Below, piece after piece: positions 24,418 through 33,375 of a stretch of DNA of 64,000 nucleotides. The DNA is taken from assembly GCF_014201715.1 (NCBI RefSeq), contig NZ_JACHFD010000008.1, positions 164,137 to 228,136 of the forward strand. Direction: 5' to 3'. The notes beneath the pieces were generated by a model. The model was not told the origin of the DNA. It did no database searches and saw nothing but the letters and a program-made list of their open reading frames with translations. Position numbers and translations under genes: made by a program. The stretch comes from Haloferula luteola (GTDB taxonomy: Bacteria; Verrucomicrobiota; Verrucomicrobiia; Verrucomicrobiales; Akkermansiaceae). How positions within the stretch are numbered: the stretch's first letter is position 1; each line of letters starts with the position of its first letter.

Positions 24418-24611
24418 GTGACGCCCGCTCGATCAGCGTAATCCCCTCTTGAAGAGAGCATTGAATGGTTTCGGATTTGTCACCTGTCGGGCTCCGACGA
24501 GTGGGCGGGAGGCGGGGAGGTCGTGGGCTGGACTGAGGGGGTGGGGCAAATCCCGATGGGGATGGAGTGGGAAGGTTGATTCCGAAGGGGGAAGGAGGCC
24601 GTGGGCGGATC

Positions 24612-24650
24612 GGAACTTTTTGCAGACAAACCGACCCTTCATCGGCATTT
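24612..24650 (+). promoter_or_regulatory. Possible ECF-type promoter before the sigma gene
   Basis: GGAACTTTTTGC at 24612-24623 resembles the GGAAC -35 element recognised by many ECF sigma factors, 40-50 bp before the sigma gene at 24660, as expected for autoregulation. I cannot find an equally convincing -10 element, so this is tentative. Confidence 0.25.
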
Positions 24651-24659
24651 TCACCGTGA

Positions 24660-25184
24660 ATGAGGAAGCGCCGCGCCAAGGAGTGGAAACTGTGGATGGC
24701 CGAGAACGGTCATCGGCTGTTGGCCTTCGCTCGCACATGGGCGCCTTGTCAGGCGGATGCCGAGGATTTGGTCCAAGAAGCGGTGATGCGGCTGTGGACG
24801 GTTCAGGAGGAGAAAGGCGGGCATCCACCGGATCTTCCGTTGGCTTTTTCGACAATTCGTTTTGCGGGCTTGAATCGGCACCGTTCGGAGACCCGGCGCA
24901 AAAAGCGGGAAGAATCGGTCCTGTATTTGAATGATTTTGACGATGTCTGGCTCGATCCGACGATGGAGGACGACGAGGACGCGCGGCAGTTGCGCGAGGA
25001 GGTGGCGCAACTGAGTGAGAAACTGCGGGAAGTGGTGACGATGAAGATTTGGGGTGGCTTGACCTTTGCGGAGATCTCAGAGGCGCTCGCGATTTCGCCG
25101 AATACGGCAGCTTCCCGGTATCGATATGCGCTGGAGCAATTGGCGCAAAAATTGAACCGGACGAAGGAGGTGGATCATGGATGA
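24660..25184 (+). CDS. ECF RNA polymerase sigma factor
   Basis: 174 residues. Region 2 (about 10-75) includes DAEDLVQEAVMRLW, the core-binding and -10 recognition helix. Region 4 (about 115-165) includes LREVVTMKIWGGLTFAEISEALAISPNTAASRYRYAL, with a clear helix-turn-helix. No extra domains. The gene overlaps the next by 8 bp, and that product has a soluble N-terminus plus one membrane segment, so it is a plausible cognate anti-sigma. A PDZ protein gene follows. The most likely job is to switch envelope genes on in response to a periplasmic cue. Confidence 0.92.
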   Translation: MRKRRAKEWKLWMAENGHRLLAFARTWAPCQADAEDLVQEAVMRLWTVQEEKGGHPPDLPLAFSTIRFAGLNRHRSETRRKKREESVLYLNDFDDVWLDPTMEDDEDARQLREEVAQLSEKLREVVTMKIWGGLTFAEISEALAISPNTAASRYRYALEQLAQKLNRTKEVDHG

Positions 25185-25632
25185 TCTCGACCATATCGAA
25201 CGTCGCTTGCGGGAATCTTTGGTTCCGCGCGGTTTCACGGACCGAGGAGTTCAGGAGCTGAATGCGCTGATTGACGGCTTGGCTGGCGAAGAAGAGAGCA
25301 CCTCTTCACGACGGTGGATCTGGGTCACTGGCATGGCGGCCGCGGTGGTCGGTGCTGCCGGTCTGGCCTGGAATGCGATGCCGGCACGTCCGGTGCCGTT
25401 GGTGGTTCGCACGGCTCCTCAGCCTGGAATCCAGTTGGTTTCGACCAGCGAAGGGGTTGTTTCCGCCGAGCGTGCAGGCGATTGGTTGGCGGAGGAGGAT
25501 GGTTCATTGTTGGAGGGGTGGCACGTCCGGGTGGTCAACGAGGAGAGATTCCACGACGAGGCGACCGGCCAAACCGTGCGGGTTCTCCACCCCCGGGACG
25601 AATGGGTGATGATGCCGGTGAGCACATTTTGA
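25177..25632 (+). CDS. Single-pass membrane protein, putative anti-sigma factor
   Basis: 151 residues. A soluble N-terminal part (1-45) rich in Glu/Arg comes first, one transmembrane helix (about 47-67, WIWVTGMAAAVVGAAGLAW) follows, then about 80 periplasmic residues with no Cys. There is no HxxxCxxC zinc motif, so it is not a standard ZAS anti-sigma. The call rests on topology and on the 8-bp overlap with the sigma gene. It could also be an adaptor for the downstream PDZ protein. Predicted in the inner membrane. Confidence 0.65.
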   Translation: MDDLDHIERRLRESLVPRGFTDRGVQELNALIDGLAGEEESTSSRRWIWVTGMAAAVVGAAGLAWNAMPARPVPLVVRTAPQPGIQLVSTSEGVVSAERAGDWLAEEDGSLLEGWHVRVVNEERFHDEATGQTVRVLHPRDEWVMMPVSTF

Positions 25633-25646
25633 GGCGCGGGAATTCC

Positions 25647-26402
25647 ATGAAACTTTTGACCTCCATCTTTCTTCTGGCCCTGGCCGTCGTGCTGCCGGCG
25701 CAGGAGGTGTCGGAGCCGACGCCACAGGGTGTCGAAATGCCAACGCGGCCCGTTTGGGTGGGCTTCTCGGTGCGGGCCTTGGCACCGGAGATGCGTGCAC
25801 ACGCCCCGGGTGTTCCTGAGGGAATCGGGTTCTTGGTGGAGAAGGTGTATGATGATGGCCCTGCCCGGCTGGCGGGAGTGCATCCGTACGACATCGTTTG
25901 GAAGTTGGGGGATCAACTTCTGGTCAATGAGGCTCAGTTGGCCACTTTGTTGAGGCTTCATCAGCCCGGCGAAGCGGTGCAAATCTCCGTCGTGCGGTCC
26001 GGGCAACATGAGGTGCTCGATCTGACATTGGCGGCGATGCCTGAAGTGGGGTTGGAGCGGCCGATTTCACCGATGGAAGTGACTTTGGCGCCCCCTGGGG
26101 TTCGGGGCATGCCGAAGACCGTGGTTTATCCTCAATCCAGCATGGCGGAAGTTTCCCGGGAAGATGGCAGTACGGCCCGACTCTCGAAAGAGGAAGATGG
26201 CTATCATGTCGTCATTCGCGATGCCCGCCAATCGGTGATTTATGAAGGTCCTGTGGCTGGAGAAGGTGCCTCGGTTCCGGAAGAATGGACCCGCTCGGTG
26301 GAAGCTTTGATCCGCGGCCTTCAGCGTTCGGAGGATCGGGATTGGAGCCGCCGTCGGCCCCGGCCACGGGTGGTCCCCTCGCTGAATGAGGACCGGAACT
26401 GA
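25647..26402 (+). CDS. Exported PDZ-domain protein
   Basis: 251 residues. The ATG at 25647 opens a signal peptide (MKLLTSIFLLALAVVLPAQ). A PDZ domain covers about 35-125: GFLVEKVYDDGPARLAGVHPYDIV followed by INEAQL-type pairing and GEAVQISVVRSGQ. No protease domain is present. The C-terminal 100 residues are charged and include an Arg-rich patch (SRRRPRPR). As the last gene of the sigma/membrane-regulator operon it could sense misfolded or free C-terminal peptides and feed the anti-sigma, as the DegS PDZ domain does in the sigma-E pathway. That role is inference. Confidence 0.8.
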   Translation: MKLLTSIFLLALAVVLPAQEVSEPTPQGVEMPTRPVWVGFSVRALAPEMRAHAPGVPEGIGFLVEKVYDDGPARLAGVHPYDIVWKLGDQLLVNEAQLATLLRLHQPGEAVQISVVRSGQHEVLDLTLAAMPEVGLERPISPMEVTLAPPGVRGMPKTVVYPQSSMAEVSREDGSTARLSKEEDGYHVVIRDARQSVIYEGPVAGEGASVPEEWTRSVEALIRGLQRSEDRDWSRRRPRPRVVPSLNEDRN

Positions 26403-26470
26403 CACGACCGCACCTGTTTGCAAGGGATGGGCCTTGCATATTCCGAGCGGGCTTCTCAGTTTCTCCCGCG

Positions 26471-28306
26471 ATGCATCCCGATCTGGAAAAACTCGTCGAC
26501 GCCGGAAGACTCCAACCTGCCATCGCCGAGCGACTTGATCAGGTAGCGCCCGGGAAGTTCCTGCTCCACAATGCTTGGGGAGCTGGCAAGGTGATTGCTT
26601 GGGACCTACCTGCCAAGAAACTGACAATTGATTTTGAACACCAGCGCGGACAGCAGATGGATCTGCAGTTCGCCATTCAGAAGACTCTGCCCTTGGCCGA
26701 TGATGACTTTCGCTCAAAGAAAGTTGAAAACATCGAGCATCTCCGGGAACTCGCTCAAAACGACCCGGTGGCGCTCGTTGTTTTCCTGCTGGAAAGTCAT
26801 GAGGGCTCCATGACGGTGGACGCGATGGAGAAGGAGCTGTCTGGCTCTGTGGTGGAAGAAGCCGCTTTCAAGAAGTGGTGGGACGCGACCAAGCGGGCAC
26901 TCCGCGACAGCAAGCGGGTGATTGTGCCCGCCCGCCGTACCGAGCAATTGAACTTGCGCAATGCTGACCTGACTCCCGCCAAGGCGCTGATTGGGGATTT
27001 CGAAGAATCCCGCGATCTGAAGTCGATGTCGAAGGCCCTTGAGGCCATCGTCGCCGACCTTTCGCTGTTCAAGGCAGAAGTCGACTCGCTCCGCCCAGTG
27101 CTCACGGTCGTTGATGACGCCGCGAAAAAGGGCACCCGCATGCAGCTGGGACTGACGCTTGAGCTGCTTTCTCTGCGCGATGAACTGATCGGAAGCATGG
27201 ATGCGCTGGTCATGGGTGACGATTCGCTCCGCCTCGCCAACCTGCTTTTGGCAGAAGAAGCTCGTCTGGGCGAAGAGCTTGGTAGTCTTTCGACCGCTCG
27301 TCAGCGCGCCATTTATGAGGTCTTCCCTGAAGCGTTCGGCGAACGCTGGGTTGATGCTCTCCTCAACATCTTCGATTCCGTGGGCACGCGTGGGGTGGCG
27401 GAAATTGCCCGCATCATTGATGATAAGGGCAAGTCCAAGGAGCTTTCCGAACACCTCCGCGGCTCCTTGGCTCGCCGGTCACTGGGTCCGGACCCCTTGA
27501 TTTGGATCGTGCGCGAACGCCGAGGCGTCGCCAGCGATGTCTTCAGCCCGGAAATCGGGGCGGCCATTCTCAACCTGCTTGAGACCGACCACCTTTCCGA
27601 TGGCCCGCGGAAAACCACCCGCCTGCAGAGCTTGCTCAGCGATGACAAGGGCCTCCTCGCCGATATCGTGGCGGAAATGGGCGTCACCGAGGCACGTAAC
27701 TTCGCGCGTCGATTGCTCGAATGCCCGGTGTTTGCCGACCTCGACCGGAAGTCGCTGATGGCGCGGATCATCAAGGCCAAACCGGAAACCGGAGAACTAG
27801 TCAGTGGAGATCGCAACCGTCGCGAAGAACCGCTGGTGGTTTCCTGGGCGAGCTTGGAGCGCAAGCAGGCTGAAATGGATGACCTGCTCCGCAACCGCAT
27901 TCCGCAAAACACCAAGGACATCGCCATCGCTCGCTCTTACGGGGACCTTCGCGAGAACTTCGAATACAAATCGGCCAAGGACATGCAGAAAGTCCTCATG
28001 CGCCGGAAAACCGAGCTTCAACGCGAACTCGACCGGGCTCGTGGCACCGACTTCAAGGGCGCGGATCCTAGCGCCGTGAACATTGGCACCATCGTCACCC
28101 TCAAGAGCGAGGAAGGAGAAGACGCCCAGTTTACCGTGCTTGGTGCGTGGGATTCCGATCCAGAAAAGCATATCGTTTCCTATCTTTCCGAAGCGGGTGC
28201 CGCCCTTTTCCACAAGAAGGTTGGCGACCGCGTCGAAATCCGCGATCACGAGACCGACCTGATGAAGGCTTGGAATATCGCCTCGATCGCTCCCTACGTG
28301 TCCTGA
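26471..28306 (+). CDS. Long GreA/GreB-family transcript cleavage factor
   Basis: 611 residues. The last 160 or so are a full GreA: an N-terminal coiled coil whose tip carries YGDLRENFEY (Asp492 and Glu495, the acidic pair that holds Mg in the RNA polymerase active site) and a C-terminal FKBP-like domain (about 535-605, GTIVTLKSEEGEDAQFTVLG). About 440 helical residues precede it, with no named domain. Chlamydial GreA is likewise extended (about 715 residues), so this fits a PVC-lineage form. It rescues backtracked polymerase by stimulating RNA cleavage. The extension may bind polymerase or another factor. It lies 15 bp before eno and is probably co-transcribed with it. Confidence 0.85.
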   Translation: MHPDLEKLVDAGRLQPAIAERLDQVAPGKFLLHNAWGAGKVIAWDLPAKKLTIDFEHQRGQQMDLQFAIQKTLPLADDDFRSKKVENIEHLRELAQNDPVALVVFLLESHEGSMTVDAMEKELSGSVVEEAAFKKWWDATKRALRDSKRVIVPARRTEQLNLRNADLTPAKALIGDFEESRDLKSMSKALEAIVADLSLFKAEVDSLRPVLTVVDDAAKKGTRMQLGLTLELLSLRDELIGSMDALVMGDDSLRLANLLLAEEARLGEELGSLSTARQRAIYEVFPEAFGERWVDALLNIFDSVGTRGVAEIARIIDDKGKSKELSEHLRGSLARRSLGPDPLIWIVRERRGVASDVFSPEIGAAILNLLETDHLSDGPRKTTRLQSLLSDDKGLLADIVAEMGVTEARNFARRLLECPVFADLDRKSLMARIIKAKPETGELVSGDRNRREEPLVVSWASLERKQAEMDDLLRNRIPQNTKDIAIARSYGDLRENFEYKSAKDMQKVLMRRKTELQRELDRARGTDFKGADPSAVNIGTIVTLKSEEGEDAQFTVLGAWDSDPEKHIVSYLSEAGAALFHKKVGDRVEIRDHETDLMKAWNIASIAPYVS

Positions 28307-29620
<1,314 letters not shown>

Positions 29621-29664
29621 TCGGGAGATCGGACTCAAGTCCGATCATTCTGAAACACTTTTTC

Positions 29665-29693
29665 AAAGGCGGGGCCTCGGCCCCGCCTTTTTC
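29665..29693 (+). terminator. Rho-independent terminator of greA-eno
   Basis: A 10-bp stem (29665-29674 with 29681-29690), a 6-nt loop and a T run (29688-29692). It begins 44 bp past the eno stop. A run of A on the left side is too short to make it a good terminator for the convergent GH31 gene. Confidence 0.9.
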
Positions 29694-29764
29694 ATGCCCG
29701 CGGGTCGTGTTTGAGGGCCATCCACTCAGGGCGGTGGATCTGTCGGAGAGCGTCGTCGGGTGGA

Positions 29765-32700
29765 TCAGAACGATGGCTTCTCGAAGCGGCTTTCTCCATG
29801 GGAGTGGGACTCAGCCGCATCGAGCTCGGTGGCATTTTCTGCCTCGCGAAGCTTCTCCAAGCGATCTCCCTTCGTAGGAAGCTCCTGGCTGCTGGCAGTG
29901 ATCTGGACTTTGGCACCGTTGTCCACGAAGCGGATGCTTAGGGTTTGATCATCGCGATCCCAGAACCAGCCCTGGGTCTTTTGATGGAGTTCAGCCAGGC
30001 TCCGGGCTTCCTGGAGGGGTGAACCGGAAATCAGAACCTTCTCGGGGTGGAGGGTCCAGTGGTGCGCGTGGAGGATTGTGTCGCGGGGAAAATTCGGCGA
30101 ATAGAGTGCGGGATTTCCAAGTTGCGTGGCGTGCTTGGTGAATTGCAGCGCCGTGTCTCCGGCCCACGACGCGCTGAAATGGGTTCGACTATCGGCGCCG
30201 TGGATGAGGTGGTTTCGAGTGATTCCGTCATCCTCGTAGAGACAAAAGTGGCTTGGCGAGGAGCCGGGAAAGAGCTCAAGCGTGAGTGGGTTCAGAGGCT
30301 TCTCGTCGGCGTAAGCGATGTCGGGACCTGTTGGAATGATGGCGCCTTCCTTCACGAGCACGGGAATCTCATCGAGCGTCGCATGCATGGACAAGGTTTT
30401 CCCTCCCTCGTAGCGGATTGAGGGGTTGAAGAAGTCGTACCATTGGCCCTCCGGAAGCCATATCGAAACCTGAGTGTCGTGAGTGGACAGAGCAGGAGCT
30501 ACCAGAAGCCAGTCACCGAAGTAGTATTGGGTTTCCTTGGACCACGATTCCGGGTCCTGAGGGTGCTCAAGAGCCATGGCGCGCATCATGGGGATGCCTT
30601 CCGAGGCCCCTTGCCACGCGGTGGAGTAGATATAGGGGAAGAGTCGGTAGCGGATTTTGAGGTAACGACGGAGGTTCTCCTGAGCCCGTTGGCCATAGAG
30701 CCAGGGTTCGCGGCCGTCGTGACCGTGGGCGCGCATGATCGGACTGAAGGCTCCGAGCTGGGCCACCCAGCGGATGTAGAGTTCGTCGGAAGGTTGGGTG
30801 AAAAACCCGCCAAGGTCGTGGGAGCACCATGGATAGCCTGACATCCCGAGGGCGAGGCTCCCGGTGATTTGTTCGCTCATCTCGGCGATGGTATTGGCGA
30901 TGTCACCGGACCAAGTGGCGGCAAAATGTTGGTTGGCGAATCCACCGCGAGTCATGAACATCGGGCGTTGTTCAGTCGTTTCCTGAAGCCATCGTTCATG
31001 AACGATCTTCGCGGAGAGGTTGGCCATCAGGTTGTCTCCAGAGACGTCGAACTCATCGGGCCAGAACCAATCGCCATAGCCGGGTTGGATGACGTTCGTC
31101 CAGTGCGCCTGCCACCAGGCTTCTGCCACTTTGGGATCGGAGAAATTTCCATCACCGGCTTCTGGGGTGCCTTGGTTGTTGTGGAGGCCGACGTGAAAAC
31201 CGAGCTTCCTTGCTTTGGAAAACATGGAGGGCAGGTCTGGGAAGCGGTCCGCATCCCACCGGTGCGAACTGAACTTTCCGCCACGCCAACCAAAGTCAAA
31301 GACGTAGGCATCGGTCGGATAGTCCTCCTTTCGGAGTCTCTGAATCCATTCGAGAAACTCGGACTGCGTCGCGTGGTCGTTCCCATATTTGGAAAGCATG
31401 AATCCGAATGCCCACTTGGGAAATAGATCCATGTGCCCAGTGAGTTCACTGTAGAGACCAAGCACTCTTTTCATGTCCCCAGCCATGTACCAGTAGTCGA
31501 GGTGCCCCTGTGTCTGAAAGCCGCCCGCTCCATCGAACGAAGTGACGGGATCAATCGTATTCAGAAAGATCCCGTAGCCGGCTGTGCTCATGAAAAAGGG
31601 CACGCAGGTACGGCCGTGGGTGACGGTGAATTCATCGTAACCAGCGCTTTTGTTGAGAGGGCGCGAGTGCCCATGGTCTCCCGAACCAAAGCCGAATCGC
31701 GCATGATGGCCTTCCCGTTCCATGCGGTGGACGCCACGAAGATTTCGCTCGGAGTACATGCCCTCTGCATCGGCATCTTTGACGATCAGAGTCCGGTTCG
31801 AGGCATCGAACATTTGCAGCCGAAAGGGGCTTTTTTGCGCCCGGATGGTCATTGCAGGGGTGTGAATGCCCCAATACGCGCCATGATCGATGATCTGGTG
31901 ATCCACCGTCGGCCAGTCATGCTTTTGCACCATGAAGTGATCGGGCTCATCGTCGGGGCGGAAATCCCCATTCGGTGCATACTGGACACGAACCATGGAA
32001 TCCGTGTTGAGGGTGAGCCGGAGTTGGGCGCGATGCTCGAGTTCGAAGTCGATGACGTTTCCCCTCACAGAGTGGGATCGGTAATCCGGCACTCCTGATC
32101 GATCTCGGAGCTGAGCCTTCAGAGGAATCTCCAGCTCTGGTTCGTTCTCGGCATCGCTCACGATCACCAGGTTTCCGAGATAATCGAGGCGTGCGGGCGA
32201 TCCATGGATGCCAATTCGCAGGTGAAGCTCGTCTTTCCGAGCTCGCGAGAGCTGGATGGGATAGCTCGCTGGGTCCGCGAGATCAAGAGCGACTCCGTTG
32301 AAGCTCGCATCCAGGGTAAAGGGTGCGAGATGGGCAAGGCGGACGGACTGAATGGTAAGGTCACTCTCGTCCGCCCCAACATGAGTCAAAATGACTTCGC
32401 GAAACTGTGGTTCGCCTCGAGCAACAGAACCGAAATCGACCTCGCGATCTGAGATGGCGATTCCTGAACGTCCGGTGATCCACTTCTGCTGAAGGTAGTT
32501 TTCCGTGCTCTGTTGCGATGCCTCAGCAAGGTCCGTTTCGTAGACAAGGAGCTCTGCGATCTGCCCTTGGAAAGGATCTGTCGTTCCCTTTTCACGTCCG
32601 TTGTTGGCAAGATCGAATCGGTTGAAGGCGGGCAGTGGCACTGCCTCGGTCGAACTTGCCTGCAGCTCTCCGTCGACAAACAACTCGGCGAGTGTGGGGC

Positions 32701-33295
32701 TGATGAAACGGGCGCAGACCACGTGGAAAGTGTTGTCATGAAAGCTCGCTTTCGAAGCCGTTTCGACCCATGTCGGATTCCTTCGGAAAAGACTGATTCG
32801 CCCTGGTCCTCCCTTGCCTTCGGCCACGAAGCGGATGCCCGCCATCTTGTCGCGGCTTTGCGCATTCACCCATGAGAAGATCACCGCATTGTGGGTGGTG
32901 TCGGAGCGAACCACAGCGAAAAGCGTGAAAGGATAATGAGCGATCGACTTGGAACTGAGGGCGAGGTGGTCGGCCCCATTGAAGTCGGAAGGTTCGAAGT
33001 CGACGACGGGAAGCCCGCCGAAGCCTGGACCTGGCTGAATATAGGTGGGAGCCCCTGCACTCACCTCGAGGTGCTGCGCTCGCCCTGATAGGTCGTGCCA
33101 TCTCTTGACGGTCTGGCCGTCGAGCAGGCTGCGATTGCCCGAGGCGTCGATGTTCGATGCATCGAAGTGAAGGGCAATGCCCTCGCGGATAGGAGGCGAA
33201 GCCTGCAGGCAGTGAAAAGCTCCGAAAAAGGCGAAAAGAGCGACGATGCGTTTCACAAAGGAGGAGAGGAAACCGGAAGGTTGGAGCGAATCCAC
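29765..33295 (-). CDS. LamG-fused glycoside hydrolase family 31 enzyme
   Basis: 1176 residues. The start is uncertain: GTG at 33295, or GTG at 33256 before VKRIVALFAFFGAFHC, which fits a signal peptide better. A LamG/concanavalin-like domain comes first (about 40-270), then an Ig-like linker (about 275-385). The GH31 region follows (about 400-1080): N-domain, then a TIM barrel with SKYGNDHATQSEFLEW, the nucleophile Asp in WFWPDEFD (about 746), the acid/base Asp in TWSGDIANT (about 796), and RAHGHDGREPW. GH31 enzymes cleave alpha-glucosides or alpha-xylosides, or act as transglycosidases. The exact substrate is not decidable here. Exported, probably acting on extracellular polysaccharide. Confidence 0.9.
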   Translation of the reverse strand: MDSLQPSGFLSSFVKRIVALFAFFGAFHCLQASPPIREGIALHFDASNIDASGNRSLLDGQTVKRWHDLSGRAQHLEVSAGAPTYIQPGPGFGGLPVVDFEPSDFNGADHLALSSKSIAHYPFTLFAVVRSDTTHNAVIFSWVNAQSRDKMAGIRFVAEGKGGPGRISLFRRNPTWVETASKASFHDNTFHVVCARFISPTLAELFVDGELQASSTEAVPLPAFNRFDLANNGREKGTTDPFQGQIAELLVYETDLAEASQQSTENYLQQKWITGRSGIAISDREVDFGSVARGEPQFREVILTHVGADESDLTIQSVRLAHLAPFTLDASFNGVALDLADPASYPIQLSRARKDELHLRIGIHGSPARLDYLGNLVIVSDAENEPELEIPLKAQLRDRSGVPDYRSHSVRGNVIDFELEHRAQLRLTLNTDSMVRVQYAPNGDFRPDDEPDHFMVQKHDWPTVDHQIIDHGAYWGIHTPAMTIRAQKSPFRLQMFDASNRTLIVKDADAEGMYSERNLRGVHRMEREGHHARFGFGSGDHGHSRPLNKSAGYDEFTVTHGRTCVPFFMSTAGYGIFLNTIDPVTSFDGAGGFQTQGHLDYWYMAGDMKRVLGLYSELTGHMDLFPKWAFGFMLSKYGNDHATQSEFLEWIQRLRKEDYPTDAYVFDFGWRGGKFSSHRWDADRFPDLPSMFSKARKLGFHVGLHNNQGTPEAGDGNFSDPKVAEAWWQAHWTNVIQPGYGDWFWPDEFDVSGDNLMANLSAKIVHERWLQETTEQRPMFMTRGGFANQHFAATWSGDIANTIAEMSEQITGSLALGMSGYPWCSHDLGGFFTQPSDELYIRWVAQLGAFSPIMRAHGHDGREPWLYGQRAQENLRRYLKIRYRLFPYIYSTAWQGASEGIPMMRAMALEHPQDPESWSKETQYYFGDWLLVAPALSTHDTQVSIWLPEGQWYDFFNPSIRYEGGKTLSMHATLDEIPVLVKEGAIIPTGPDIAYADEKPLNPLTLELFPGSSPSHFCLYEDDGITRNHLIHGADSRTHFSASWAGDTALQFTKHATQLGNPALYSPNFPRDTILHAHHWTLHPEKVLISGSPLQEARSLAELHQKTQGWFWDRDDQTLSIRFVDNGAKVQITASSQELPTKGDRLEKLREAENATELDAAESHSHGESRFEKPSF

Positions 33296-33332
33296 GGAGG
33301 ATCCACGGAGGTCCGAGCTGGGGTGGAGAGAG

Positions 33333-33366
33333 GAAAGAAATGCCCCGCCGGTCGATCCGGCGGGGC
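33333..33366 (-). terminator. Rho-independent terminator of the large LamG gene
   Basis: A 10-bp stem (33342-33351 with 33357-33366) with a 5-nt loop. On the minus strand a T-rich run (ATTTCTTTC) follows. It lies 10 bp past the stop at 33376. Confidence 0.8.
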
Positions 33367-33375
33367 CCTGTGGAA

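Noticed and set aside
33293..33312. Short direct repeat (ATCCACGGAGG twice) at the start of the GH31 gene
   Set aside because: Only two copies at the gene boundary; no evidence for a mobile or regulatory element.
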